Both the position numbers and the translations under genes were made by a program. DNA of 64,000 bases, taken from Bacteroidia bacterium. GTDB taxonomy: Bacteria; Bacteroidota; Bacteroidia; Bacteroidales; Paludibacteraceae. Positions 26,977 through 35,406 of this stretch are shown piece after piece; the stretch's first letter is position 1, and every line of letters begins with the position of its first letter. The DNA lies in contig SAAO01000017.1 in the NCBI GenBank assembly GCA_009929375.1, positions 17,832 through 81,831 of the forward strand. Direction: 5' to 3'. The notes beneath the pieces were generated by a model that saw nothing but the letters and a program-made list of their open reading frames with translations, was not told the origin of the DNA and made no database searches.

Positions 26977-26984
26977 TATATTTG
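26977..26984 (+). promoter_or_regulatory. -7 box of the nrfH promoter, within a dyad
   Basis: TATATTTG matches the Bacteroidota -7 consensus TAnnTTTG, 72-80 bp before the nrfH start. The surrounding bases contain an imperfect dyad (AATAAAG...CTTTATATT, about 26959-26983) that overlaps it and could be an operator. A good -33 TTTG is not obvious. Confidence 0.5.
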
Positions 26985-27055
26985 TCAGGAAAATGAAATG
27001 ACTACAGAATTATTTGTTATCAAATTTCTGAAGTAATAGTTTATCACCTTAAATC

Positions 27056-27661
27056 ATGATTTGTATGGGATTTCTGAAAAGATTGCTTCACATACCGACA
27101 AACTTAATTCTCCCCATCATCATTTTCGGAGGAATTATTGCCGGACTGGGCACATATACAATTTATATGTCGAAAGCCCACATGTATCTGTCGGACGACC
27201 CCGCAGCCTGCGTCAATTGCCACATTATGACGCCATACTACCAAACCTGGTTCCATAATTCACATTCAAAATGGACCAATTGCAACGATTGTCACGTACC
27301 TCAAAACAGCGTTATCAGTAAATATTATTTCAAAGCAATGGATGGATTACTGCACTCAGCAGTTTTCACCATGCGCACCGAACCATTAGCCATTCGTGCC
27401 CGCAATGCCAGTTCTAATGTCGTAATGGACAATTGTATTCGCTGCCATACGCAACTCAACAATGAATTTGTAAAAACCGGCATGATCAGCTTCAACGACG
27501 CCCGCGAAGGCAAAGGAAAAGCCTGCTGGGATTGCCATACGTCTATAGCGCACGGCAAGGAAAGCAGCATTGCGTCCACTCCCAATGCCATAGTTACACC
27601 ACTGCCCGAGTCGCCCATTCCCGAATGGTTGAAGAAAGCAATGGCAAAACCAAAAGAATAA
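27056..27661 (+). CDS. nrfH: Tetraheme cytochrome c nitrite reductase small subunit NrfH
   Basis: A 201-residue membrane-anchored cytochrome c of the NapC/NirT/NrfH family. After one N-terminal helix (about residues 16-38) there are four CxxCH heme sites: CVNCH 52-56, CNDCH 76-80, CIRCH 127-131 and CWDCH 157-161. It passes electrons from the menaquinol pool to NrfA, encoded 62 bp downstream. An alternative start is the second ATG at 27065. Length and heme number match NrfH. Confidence 0.95.
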   Translation: MICMGFLKRLLHIPTNLILPIIIFGGIIAGLGTYTIYMSKAHMYLSDDPAACVNCHIMTPYYQTWFHNSHSKWTNCNDCHVPQNSVISKYYFKAMDGLLHSAVFTMRTEPLAIRARNASSNVVMDNCIRCHTQLNNEFVKTGMISFNDAREGKGKACWDCHTSIAHGKESSIASTPNAIVTPLPESPIPEWLKKAMAKPKE

Positions 27662-27723
27662 ATAAATAAATTCATATTTCAGAAATTTTTTCCTCAATAG
27701 AAAACCATTAAATCCTGAATATT

Positions 27724-29232
27724 ATGTTACAGCGCTTATCCGATTTTATCCGTCGTAAACCCGTTTGGGGTTGGATACTTTTTTTATCAATTATGGTGGT
27801 TGTATTTCTGATCGGTTTGCTGGCAGCTTCCATCACCGAACGCCGTGCCGAAATTGCCACTTTATTCAACAACCGCAAAGTAGAAATTGAAGCTTTCGAA
27901 TCGCGCAGCGATGTGTGGGGCGTGAATTATCCGCGCGAATACGAAACATGGAAAAAAACTACCGACATGGACTTTAAAAGCAAACATTTAGGCAACACAC
28001 GCCAGGATGTGCTCGAAGATCGTCCCGAAATGGTAGTACTTTGGGCCGGTTACGCATTTGCCATGGACTACGAAGCGCCACGCGGACACAGTCATGCCAT
28101 AACCGATGTGCGTAACACTTTGCGTACTGGCTCGCCCGAAAAACCCGAAGACAATATGCAACCTGCCACCTGCTGGACCTGTAAAAGTCCGGATGTGCCA
28201 CGCATGATGCACGAAATGGGTATTGCCGAATTTTACAAGGGAAAATGGTCGACACTGGGCGAAGAAATTGTAAACCCCATTGGTTGTGCAGATTGTCACG
28301 ACCACAACACCATGCAGCTAAATATTTCGCGCCCCGGACTTATTGAAGCCTTCGAACGTCAGGGAAAAGACATTAAAAATGCAACAGCACAGGAAATGCG
28401 TTCGCTGGCTTGCGCCCAATGCCATGTGGAATATTATTTCAAAGGCGATGGCAAATATCTGACGTTCCCCTGGGATAAAGGGATGACAGTAGAAGATATT
28501 GAAAAATACTACGATGAAGTGCAACATGTGGACTGGGTACATAAACTCAGCCGTGCGCCTATGCTGAAAGCACAACATCCGGATTTTGAAATTTTCAATC
28601 TCGGACCTCACGCACAACGTGGTTTGTCGTGTGCCGATTGCCATATGCCTTACAAAGTGGATGGCGGTATCAAATACAGCGACCACCAGATTATGAGTCC
28701 GTTGAAAAACATCAACAACACCTGCCAAACCTGCCACCGCGATTCAGAAGAGAACCTGCGTCGTTATGTGGAGGATTATCAGGACAAAGCACTCGAAATC
28801 CGCGACCGCATTGAAGTGGAATTAGCCAAAGCACACGTATTTGCAAAATATGCTTGGGACAATGGTGCTACCGAAAACCAAATGAAACCGGCGCTCGAAT
28901 TGCTTCGTCAGGCTCAGTGGCGCTGGGATTTTGTAGTGGCCAGCCATGGTGCTACTTTCCATGCTCCGGTAGAGTCGCAACGTATTTTGGCTCATAGCCT
29001 CGACCGCACTTTGCAGGCTCATTTGGCATTACAAAATGTACTTTTCGCACTCAATGTAAATCCGAAAGACCTGAAAATGCCGGACATTTCGACCAAAGAC
29101 AAAGCACAGGAATACATTGGTCTGGATATGAAAACATTGAAAGAAAAGAAAGAAAAATTCAAAAACACAGTCATTCCTGAGTGGATTAAAAAAGCGGAAC
29201 AAAAAGGCCGCCTCACTACTCAAAAGATTTAA
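27724..29232 (+). CDS. nrfA: Ammonia-forming pentaheme cytochrome c nitrite reductase NrfA
   Basis: A 502-residue periplasmic enzyme, anchored or exported by its N-terminal helix, that reduces nitrite to ammonium with six electrons. The catalytic heme site has the characteristic CxxCK motif (CWTCK, residue 150 onward). Four CxxCH sites follow: CADCH 188, CAQCH 230, CADCH 303 and CQTCH 334. Motifs around GLSCADCHMPYKVDGG and the DHQIMSP segment (active-site His) are intact. It follows nrfH, and the heme-attachment genes are 0.6 kb downstream. Confidence 0.97.
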   Translation: MLQRLSDFIRRKPVWGWILFLSIMVVVFLIGLLAASITERRAEIATLFNNRKVEIEAFESRSDVWGVNYPREYETWKKTTDMDFKSKHLGNTRQDVLEDRPEMVVLWAGYAFAMDYEAPRGHSHAITDVRNTLRTGSPEKPEDNMQPATCWTCKSPDVPRMMHEMGIAEFYKGKWSTLGEEIVNPIGCADCHDHNTMQLNISRPGLIEAFERQGKDIKNATAQEMRSLACAQCHVEYYFKGDGKYLTFPWDKGMTVEDIEKYYDEVQHVDWVHKLSRAPMLKAQHPDFEIFNLGPHAQRGLSCADCHMPYKVDGGIKYSDHQIMSPLKNINNTCQTCHRDSEENLRRYVEDYQDKALEIRDRIEVELAKAHVFAKYAWDNGATENQMKPALELLRQAQWRWDFVVASHGATFHAPVESQRILAHSLDRTLQAHLALQNVLFALNVNPKDLKMPDISTKDKAQEYIGLDMKTLKEKKEKFKNTVIPEWIKKAEQKGRLTTQKI

Positions 29233-29827
29233 TTCTTAGTCCGCCAACCCACTCAAGGGGGAGTTCTAAACAGTTAGAAAGGTTTGAGTAAGTTTAATTT
29301 TCAGGAATTTCTGTTCAAAAATAAATTTTAAAGACACAGGAATCACATAAGGAGTGATTTCTGTGTTTGTTTAAATATCCTTCGACATATTATATTTCAT
29401 ATAAGTTGGAATATTATGAAGATAATAGAACGCGGATTTACGCTAATTAAGCGGATTTTAAAACGGATCTTAATCTTCGATTCCGACCTGTCGGAATCGA
29501 AGATTAATGAAGTTAACACTTAAGACTCCGCTCTTAAATCTTCCCCGATTTATCGGGGATTAGATCCGTTTTCATATCCATTTTATTACATTTAATCAGT
29601 GAATATCCGCTTTATCTGAGTAAATCAGCGTTACTAATCTTTTTTTTATATAATTCAATTTATCAGATACATATAACTTGTATAATATCTATTATGTATT
29701 CTGAGAAAATAATAGGCAAAACGAAAGTAACTTCAAGCCCCTCGGGATGTTGATTAGTGTCGTCTCAGAAATTTCTTAAGAGTTAATCTAAATCTGTAAA
29801 AGTCAAATAAAAATAAACGTTTCACGA
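29233..29827. repeat. nrfA-ccs intergenic region with large nested inverted repeat
   Basis: A 595-bp gap without a supported gene. From 29429 to 29622 it holds a nested palindrome. The outermost imperfect arms are AACGCGGATTTACGC and GTAAATCAGCGTT. Inside is a perfect 11-bp stem (AAAACGGATCT 29460-29470 with AGATCCGTTTT 29562-29572). Within that are a perfect 16-bp-arm hairpin (29471-29506, loop CCTG), a TTAAGA/TCTTAA hairpin (about 29519-29537) and a CCCCGA/TCGGGG hairpin (29543-29558). The flanks (29233-29428 and 29623-29827) show nothing I can assign. Confidence 0.7.
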
Positions 29828-31072
29828 ATGAATAAAAACTCAAGTCCGTGGTGGAAAGCACCCTGGTCGTACAAAGAAAGTTTTGCAGTGGTAGGTGGAC
29901 TTATAGCTTCCGGTATCATGCTGCAACTCAGCATTGGAAATTTCGATTACGAAATTATACGTTATCCGGTCAATATTTACCTGCTTATACTCACGCTGAT
30001 TGCTGTTGCCGTACTTACATTGCGACACAAATCTCATTTATTTCAATGGCTGGCAGGTGTTCCGCTGAGCGTGGCCAATATCAGCGGATTGCTGCTTTAC
30101 AGCATGATAATGGGACTCACCATGCAGGCTCCTGCAAATGCTGATGGACAATCAGCGCTTGGATTCGACACTGTAACACGCTCATGGCCTTTTGTGATCG
30201 TGTTTTATTTTACATTGTTGAACCTTAGTTGTGTTACATCACGGCGGTTGCTGAATTTCCATTGGCGCGATTACGCCTTTTATCTCAACCATTTGGGTTT
30301 ACTTGTACTGCTTTATGCCGGCGGATTTGGCGCTGCCGACCTGCGCCGCTACGTGATGCATGTGGAAGAAGGCGCTACCGAATGGCGCGTGTACAACGAA
30401 AAGGACGATGTACTTGAATTGCCTTTGGCCATTAAGCTGAACGATTTTTATATGGAGGAATATATCCCGAAATTAGCCATTATCGACCGTCGCACAGGCG
30501 ATGCCATTCCGAACGGAAATCCGCAAATGTGGCAAATTGACACTACGAGAACCACTGCGAATATTGCAGGTTGGAATATTCAGCTTGAAAAATACATACA
30601 CGAAGCCGTGCGTAAAAGTGACAGCACTTATCAGCAAATTCCCATGCCCGGCTCCTGCCCTGCTGCATTGGTAAAAGTTGAAAACAGCGCGACAGGCTTT
30701 AATCAGTCGGGTTGGATATGCTGCGGAAATTTTGCACAATTGTATATGACCATGCAACTCAACGACACGCTGAGCCTTGTAATGACGCGCCCCGAACCCA
30801 AACTTTTCCGCTCTGACATTGAAGTGTACACACCTGACGAAAAAACTTATCAGGCGCAACTCGAAGTAAACAAACCCCTGCGCGTGGGGCATTGGATGAT
30901 TTACCAGTACAGCTACGATGCCGATGCCGGAAAAGCCTCGGCCTACAGCAGTTTCGAGCTGGTTTACGACCCCTGGATGACATGGGTGTATGTGGGAATC
31001 TTCATGTTCCTGGCAGGTTCAATATTTTTATTGTGGGAAGGTAACAAAAAAGCAAGGAGGAAAAACGCATGA
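29828..31072 (+). CDS. Cytochrome c biogenesis protein, ResB/CcsB-like
   Basis: A 414-residue membrane protein. About four hydrophobic helices occupy the first 170 residues (VGGLIASGIMLQLSIG, YLLILTLIAVAVLTL and others), then a periplasmic domain of about 200 residues, and a last helix near the C-terminus (WVYVGIFMFLAGSIFLLW). This ResB-like layout, and an ATGA overlap with the following ccsA gene, support a system II cytochrome c maturation role, handing heme to apocytochromes. Client proteins nearby are NrfH and NrfA with nine heme sites. Sequence conservation of ResB is low, so context carries weight. Confidence 0.8.
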   Translation: MNKNSSPWWKAPWSYKESFAVVGGLIASGIMLQLSIGNFDYEIIRYPVNIYLLILTLIAVAVLTLRHKSHLFQWLAGVPLSVANISGLLLYSMIMGLTMQAPANADGQSALGFDTVTRSWPFVIVFYFTLLNLSCVTSRRLLNFHWRDYAFYLNHLGLLVLLYAGGFGAADLRRYVMHVEEGATEWRVYNEKDDVLELPLAIKLNDFYMEEYIPKLAIIDRRTGDAIPNGNPQMWQIDTTRTTANIAGWNIQLEKYIHEAVRKSDSTYQQIPMPGSCPAALVKVENSATGFNQSGWICCGNFAQLYMTMQLNDTLSLVMTRPEPKLFRSDIEVYTPDEKTYQAQLEVNKPLRVGHWMIYQYSYDADAGKASAYSSFELVYDPWMTWVYVGIFMFLAGSIFLLWEGNKKARRKNA

Positions 31073-31863
31073 ACATAAGTTGGGATCATTTTACAGCATT
31101 TGCCATTCCGGTTTTAATCAGCTGGATGCTGGCCATTATCACACTTTTTGCTACTAAAAAGCGCTGGCTGAATAAGATTTTTACGCTCGCAGGAATTGTT
31201 GGTTTTGCCACCTTTATCGTATTGTTGTGGATAAGCCTCGACCGCCCGCCCATGCGTACGATGGGCGAAACACGGCTTTGGTACACTTTTTTCCTCTCTA
31301 CCATAGGTTTTGTAATGTATGCCAAATGGAAATACAGCTGGATTCAGGCATTTAGCCTGGTGATGGCTTCGGTGTTTATTTTCATCAATATTTTCAAACC
31401 CGAAATACATTCCAAAAACCTGATGCCTGCATTGCAAAGCATTTGGTTTGTACCTCATGTTACCGCTTATATTCTTTCGTATTCGTTTCTGAGTGCAGCT
31501 GCTATTTCCGCCGTCATTTTACTTTGGCAATATAAAAAACAAAAGGAAACAGCCACTTTGGAAGCTTTTACCGACAACCTGGTTTATGTGGGTTTCGGGT
31601 TGCTAATGACCGGTTTGTTGATTGGTGCTATTTGGGCAAAAGAAGCGTGGGGACATTACTGGAGCTGGGATCCGAAAGAAACCTGGGCATTTGTTACCGG
31701 AGCTTCGTATCTTATTTACATTCACGTGCGACTGCGCGAAAGCCGCCCGAAAAAATTCACGCTCTGGCTTATCATTTTCTCGTTTATTTTTCTGATGATT
31801 ACCTGGAAAGGCGTGGCATATTTACCATCAGCTCAGGGAAGTGTGCACGTGTATTCGCAATAA
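31069..31863 (+). CDS. ccsA: Cytochrome c biogenesis protein CcsA (heme handling)
   Basis: A 264-residue integral membrane protein of the CcsA/CcmC heme-handling family. The tryptophan-rich WWD-type motif is WGHYWSWDPKETWA at residues 194-207. Conserved histidines are in FVPHVTAYILSYSF, about residue 130, and near HVRLRES. Its start overlaps the stop of the ResB-like gene by four bases (ATGA), so both halves of the system II synthase are translationally coupled. It probably supplies heme to NrfH, NrfA and other periplasmic cytochromes. Confidence 0.93.
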   Translation: MNISWDHFTAFAIPVLISWMLAIITLFATKKRWLNKIFTLAGIVGFATFIVLLWISLDRPPMRTMGETRLWYTFFLSTIGFVMYAKWKYSWIQAFSLVMASVFIFINIFKPEIHSKNLMPALQSIWFVPHVTAYILSYSFLSAAAISAVILLWQYKKQKETATLEAFTDNLVYVGFGLLMTGLLIGAIWAKEAWGHYWSWDPKETWAFVTGASYLIYIHVRLRESRPKKFTLWLIIFSFIFLMITWKGVAYLPSAQGSVHVYSQ

Positions 31864-31889
31864 AAATTGCATAAATAACCAAATGACGG

Positions 31890-31922
31890 GATCTGTATAG
31901 GATCAGTATAGGATCAGTATAG
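31890..31922. repeat. Three tandem 11-bp repeats (GATCAGTATAG)
   Basis: GATCTGTATAG, GATCAGTATAG and GATCAGTATAG lie head to tail just after ccsA, followed by a partial fourth unit (GATGAGCT). They are between ccsA and the left repeat of the AbiH island. Confidence 0.7.
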
Positions 31923-32020
31923 GATGAGCTTATGATAAAGCGGGCTAAAACGTATTATTATAGAGTAAAACTGTATATTTATTACATATTCAATCTCTGA
32001 ATTCTATCATGTTAAATAAA

Positions 32021-32085
32021 AAAACATAGAGAGTGCCTGTCGATACGAACAAGCACTCTCTGTGCATTTTGTCGGGATGACAAGA
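32021..32085. repeat. Left direct repeat of the AbiH island (att-like), with tRNA-Pro 3'-end remnant
   Basis: Nearly identical to 34301-34362; only small indels in the flanks of the hairpin differ. It contains the GAGAGTGC...GCACTCTC hairpin with the TGTCGATACGAAC loop, and ends with TCGGGATGACAAGA (32072-32085). That last segment is the terminal 14 nt of the tRNA-Pro gene on the minus strand. The tRNA identity stops there abruptly, as at an integration junction. Confidence 0.85.
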
Positions 32086-32177
32086 CTCATTTTCAATTTA
32101 ATTAGTCTTATAACACTCCTTAAGAACACAACTTTAATGTTGAATTCTTTTATTGTGTCATTTTGGAACTTTATTTG

Positions 32178-32185
32178 TAAATTTG
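32178..32185 (+). promoter_or_regulatory. Candidate -7 box upstream of the AbiH-family gene
   Basis: TAAATTTG fits TAnnTTTG. Transcription from here would give a leader of about 105 bases before the ATG at 32299. That leader includes an in-frame hydrophobic stretch without an ATG start. Confidence 0.35.
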
Positions 32186-32298
32186 CAGAATACTAACAAA
32201 AATAACAATGTATTTATAACGTCATTGCTGCAATCGTAATTTTAGCAACTATTACTGGTCTTTTGACTGGCGAGAAAAAAAATCTAATTCTAAAAATT

Positions 32299-33594
32299 AT
32301 GAATCGAATAATCCTTATCGGCAATGGTTTTGACTTGGCTCACGGGCTTGAAACGAGCTATTCACATTTTATTGATGACTTTTGGAAAAAGAGGATAACC
32401 TTGATTAAAGAAGTATTATCAAAAAATGGCATCTTTGCAGACGAGTTTATTACGGTAAAAAAGAAAAGTAATAATTTAATCCCATTTAAAACAGAGACGT
32501 ATTCTGATTTAAAGAAGTTGAAAGACAGTTTAATTATAGATCTTACATTTAAGAACGAATTCTTCGAAAAAATCACAGAAAAAAGATATCAAAATTGGGT
32601 TGACATTGAAAATTTTTACTTTCAAGAGTTAATGAAGATAATTAACAACTATGAGTTTATCAAAAGATCAAAAAGAGAATACGAACTTAATATACAACAG
32701 GTGGTCCAGTTAAATAAAGAACTACAAGATATAAAAGTAGAACTTGAAATTTATTTATTATCAATAATCCATGTAGACCGATTTCAGATCACAAGAGATA
32801 ATTTAATTACACAGCATATTTTTTCTACGATGCATTTAACTGATTTTACATCAGCTGGGTGTGATTCAATCATTGATGAACAGGCGCATGTATACAAATC
32901 TGAAATTGAAGAATATAACGAAACAATCGCTAATAATCCAGAAGCCCGCAGAAATTACTTACTAAATAGATTTTGCTTAGAACAACAAGATAGCACATAT
33001 AAGTTTAATGATGAAAAGTGGGAAACCTTCACAAAAAAAAAGGACCAATTTCATAAATATATAGAATGTAAACCATCAAACTACTTGTTCTTAAACTTCA
33101 ATTACACATCTACTGAAACAGAATATACGAACCTAAGAGAAAGTTCCTTCGTGGAGAAAGTTCCATCTATTATTCATATTCATGGCGAACTTAACAAACA
33201 AAATAATCCTATCATATTTGGATATGGAGATGAAATTTCAAAAGATTACTTGAGACTAGAAGAATTTTCAGAAAACGAATTATTGAATAACGTAAAATCG
33301 ATAGAGTATTTAAATACTGACAATTATAGACGACTTTTAGAATATATTGACTCTGACATGTACCAGATTTTTATCATGGGGCATTCGTGTGGCAATTCCG
33401 ACAGGACATTGCTGAATACGTTGTTTGAGCACGAGAATTGTGCTTCTATAAAAGTGTATTATCACCAGGAAAGCCCTACAAAAGATAATTACAGTGACAT
33501 TGTAAGAAACATCTCTCGAAATTTCAAAGACAAAAAACTAATGAGAGAAAGGGTTGTGAATAAAAAACAATGTGAACCTCTAAGAAAACATTAA
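32299..33594 (+). CDS. AbiH-family phage abortive infection protein
   Basis: A 431-residue protein of the AbiH family. The diagnostic N-terminus is MNRIILIGNGFDLAHGLET with a nucleotide-binding-like GNGFDLAHG at 8-16. Further family motifs are FLNFNYTSTE (near 264), IHIHGELN (near 291), PIIFGYGDE and IFIMGHSCGNSDRTLL (near 356-370), then YYHQES. AbiH proteins give abortive infection against phages in Lactococcus and E. coli; the mechanism is not settled. The gene is clearly more AT-rich than its neighbours and lies inside a direct-repeat-bounded insertion. The ATG at 32299 is chosen because the conserved sequence begins there; the frame is open further upstream. Confidence 0.88.
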   Translation: MNRIILIGNGFDLAHGLETSYSHFIDDFWKKRITLIKEVLSKNGIFADEFITVKKKSNNLIPFKTETYSDLKKLKDSLIIDLTFKNEFFEKITEKRYQNWVDIENFYFQELMKIINNYEFIKRSKREYELNIQQVVQLNKELQDIKVELEIYLLSIIHVDRFQITRDNLITQHIFSTMHLTDFTSAGCDSIIDEQAHVYKSEIEEYNETIANNPEARRNYLLNRFCLEQQDSTYKFNDEKWETFTKKKDQFHKYIECKPSNYLFLNFNYTSTETEYTNLRESSFVEKVPSIIHIHGELNKQNNPIIFGYGDEISKDYLRLEEFSENELLNNVKSIEYLNTDNYRRLLEYIDSDMYQIFIMGHSCGNSDRTLLNTLFEHENCASIKVYYHQESPTKDNYSDIVRNISRNFKDKKLMRERVVNKKQCEPLRKH

Positions 33595-33617
33595 TAAATT
33601 AAACCAACACAAAACAA

Positions 33618-33998
33618 ATGGAAGAATCAATTACTCAAATCATTACAATTGCCGGGATAGTTTATACGATCTTCGGAATAGTTATTTTAGTTCGCTGGTG
33701 GAGAATGACATCGGATATACGAGATATCCGTGATCACTTACTGAATAGCAACTCTAAAAACGAGTCATACAACCAGGAGATTAATAGCAGCAATAAAATT
33801 GACTCTAAAGCTGAACAAACTATTGCAGAAAATGCTGAAGTCCTTAATAAACTTATTGCAAAACTTAAACCCAATCAATGCATTGTAAAAGTATTGGCTA
33901 ATTCGAAAGTCGAAATCTGGAATATGTCAGATTGGGAAGAGGTTGTAAAAGCCGGTAGAAAAGATATGTTTCAAATGCTCTTCAATAATTACGAGTAA
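33618..33998 (+). CDS. Small single-pass membrane protein next to AbiH
   Basis: A 126-residue protein not recognised as a known family. Residues about 5-27 form one hydrophobic helix (ITQIITIAGIVYTIFGIVILV) followed by basic WWRM. A polar, probably coiled region follows (DIRDIRDHLLNSNSKNES... to KLIAKL). The end is a compact C-terminal segment (QCIVKVLANSKVEIWNMSDWEEVVKAG). It starts 23 bp after the AbiH gene on the same strand and shares its AT-rich composition, so the two probably form one cargo unit. A membrane partner or immunity role is only a guess. Confidence 0.65.
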   Translation: MEESITQIITIAGIVYTIFGIVILVRWWRMTSDIRDIRDHLLNSNSKNESYNQEINSSNKIDSKAEQTIAENAEVLNKLIAKLKPNQCIVKVLANSKVEIWNMSDWEEVVKAGRKDMFQMLFNNYE

Positions 33999-34300
33999 TC
34001 AATTCTTTGAAACCATTTGATTTGTTTTTAACAAATTAGTCATTGTTCTGATATTTGAAACGAAGAAAAAACCAAAAGGAAACAAAATAATTTCGACCAA
34101 CTACAGATATAAAAGAAACCCTTAAAATGGTAGAACCTCTTGATACAGCACTACAAAAAGGTCATTCACAGCACAATAAATGGACACAGCTTATTTCCGT
34201 CTGATTAATTTTTTATGAGCCATACTACCGGACATGTAAAGACATGTTTTTCCTTTTAAAATCCACTTAGTCATGGCTGTTTTCACCTATGAACCACAAT
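33999..34300. other. Gap inside the AbiH island with a possible tiny frame
   Basis: About 300 bp of AT-rich sequence between the small membrane protein and the right repeat. It contains a 25-codon frame (34128-34205, MVEPLDTALQKGHSQHNKW...) that I cannot match to anything and that may be a fragment of a lost gene. No other feature is seen. Confidence 0.4.
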
Positions 34301-34362
34301 AAAACAGAGAGTGCCTGTCGATACGAACAAGCACTCTCTGTGTTTTTGTCGGGATGACAAGA
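34301..34362. repeat. Right direct repeat of the AbiH island (att-like), overlapping tRNA-Pro
   Basis: This copy begins AAAACAGAGAGTGCC and runs through the GAGAGTGC/GCACTCTC hairpin into the 3' end of the intact tRNA-Pro gene. It pairs with 32021-32085, about 2.28 kb to the left. On the minus strand the hairpin lies directly downstream of the tRNA and probably serves as its terminator. Confidence 0.85.
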
Positions 34363-34421
34363 TTCGAACCTGCGACCTCTACGTCCCGAACGTAGCGCGC
34401 TACCAACTGCGCCACATCCCG
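34349..34421 (-). tRNA. tRNA-Pro (anticodon CGG)
   Basis: On the minus strand a cloverleaf can be drawn. The acceptor stem is CGGGATG/CATCCCG, the D arm GCGC-AGTTGGTA-GCGC, the anticodon arm CTACG-TTCGGGA-CGTAG with anticodon CGG, and the T arm GCAGG-TTCGAAT-CTTGT, with discriminator A. CCA is not encoded. Its 3' end is the target side of the AbiH island, and its terminator hairpin lies in the shared direct repeat. Confidence 0.95.
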
Positions 34422-34636
34422 AGCAATTTTGCGGCTGCAAATTTACTGATTTTTTCATAAAATGATAAAAGAATTCGGCTTTTTTATTGGCAAAAATAAA
34501 TTTTCAGTTTATCAGAAAAACAATGCAGATTACAATTATGTTACATTTTCGAGTCGAATGACATATAAATGAAACACTTATGTCATCACGTCCTGTACAG
34601 AGGCAGCTTCGGCTCCTTATTATCGATATAAAACAG

Positions 34637-34644
34637 TATCTTTG
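34637..34644 (+). promoter_or_regulatory. Candidate -7 box for the HAD gene
   Basis: TATCTTTG matches TAnnTTTG, 21 bp before the ATG at 34665; a clear -33 TTTG is not seen. Confidence 0.45.
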
Positions 34645-34664
34645 CACAAAAATTTCAATGCCTT

Positions 34665-35393
34665 ATGTTTGCAGATTCCATCTCTCATTATCAAAACAAT
34701 ACAAGTAAAGAACTCAACCCCAAAGCTATATTTTTCGATATGGACGGTGTGCTTTTCGACTCCATGCCCTACCATGCCACAGCATGGGTAAACGCCATGA
34801 CCGACATAGGTATTCCGTTTACCGAACACGAAGCTTACATGAACGAAGGGCGCACGGGACATTCCACCATCGACGGCGCTTTTAACCGCGAGTGGAACCG
34901 CAATGCCACTGAAGACGAGAAACAACAGATTTACAAAATAAAATCCAAATACTTCGAGGCCTATCCGCCTTCCCCGGTAATGCCTTTTTCGGCTGAATTA
35001 CTCAGCAAAATCAAAGCACAGGGTTTGCGCATTTTCTTAGTGACCGGCTCAGGGCAACCAAGTCTACTCGACAGATTGCAGGTATTTTTCCCGGATGTTT
35101 TTGCTCCCGAAAACATGGTGACAGCTTTTGATGTAAAACACGGGAAACCGCATCCTGAGCCCTACCTGATGGCCTTGGAAAAAGCAGGACTGGAAGCACA
35201 CGAAGCTGTGGTGGTGGAAAACGCACCTCTTGGCGTAGAATCGGCTACTGCTGCCGGCATTTACACCATAGCAGTCAACACTGGTCCGCTCGACGACAAA
35301 GTGCTGACCAACAGTGGTGCTGCTTTGGTATTCGACAGCATGAAAGATTTATTTGATAATTGGGAAACATTTATAAATCAGTTCAAATCATAA
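34665..35393 (+). CDS. HAD-superfamily sugar-phosphate phosphatase/phosphoglucomutase-like
   Basis: A 242-residue HAD subfamily IA protein. The nucleophile motif is FFDMDGVLFDSMP (D25 and D27). The helical cap contains AYMNEGRTGHSTIDGAF. Motif II is FLVTGSG, and the later motifs are HGKPHPEPY (Lys) and VVENAPLGVESATAAG (acidic pair replaced by E-N-A). The cap resembles beta-phosphoglucomutases and broad sugar-phosphate phosphatases. Substrate cannot be told. The porin gene starts 13 bp after it, so the two may form an operon. Confidence 0.85.
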   Translation: MFADSISHYQNNTSKELNPKAIFFDMDGVLFDSMPYHATAWVNAMTDIGIPFTEHEAYMNEGRTGHSTIDGAFNREWNRNATEDEKQQIYKIKSKYFEAYPPSPVMPFSAELLSKIKAQGLRIFLVTGSGQPSLLDRLQVFFPDVFAPENMVTAFDVKHGKPHPEPYLMALEKAGLEAHEAVVVENAPLGVESATAAGIYTIAVNTGPLDDKVLTNSGAALVFDSMKDLFDNWETFINQFKS

Positions 35394-35406
35394 TCTTTTA
35401 CAGCTA

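Noticed and set aside
34128..34205. 25-codon frame MVEPLDTALQKGHSQ... as a real gene
   Set aside because: Too short, no recognisable motif or good start signal; mentioned only as a possible fragment inside the AbiH island gap.
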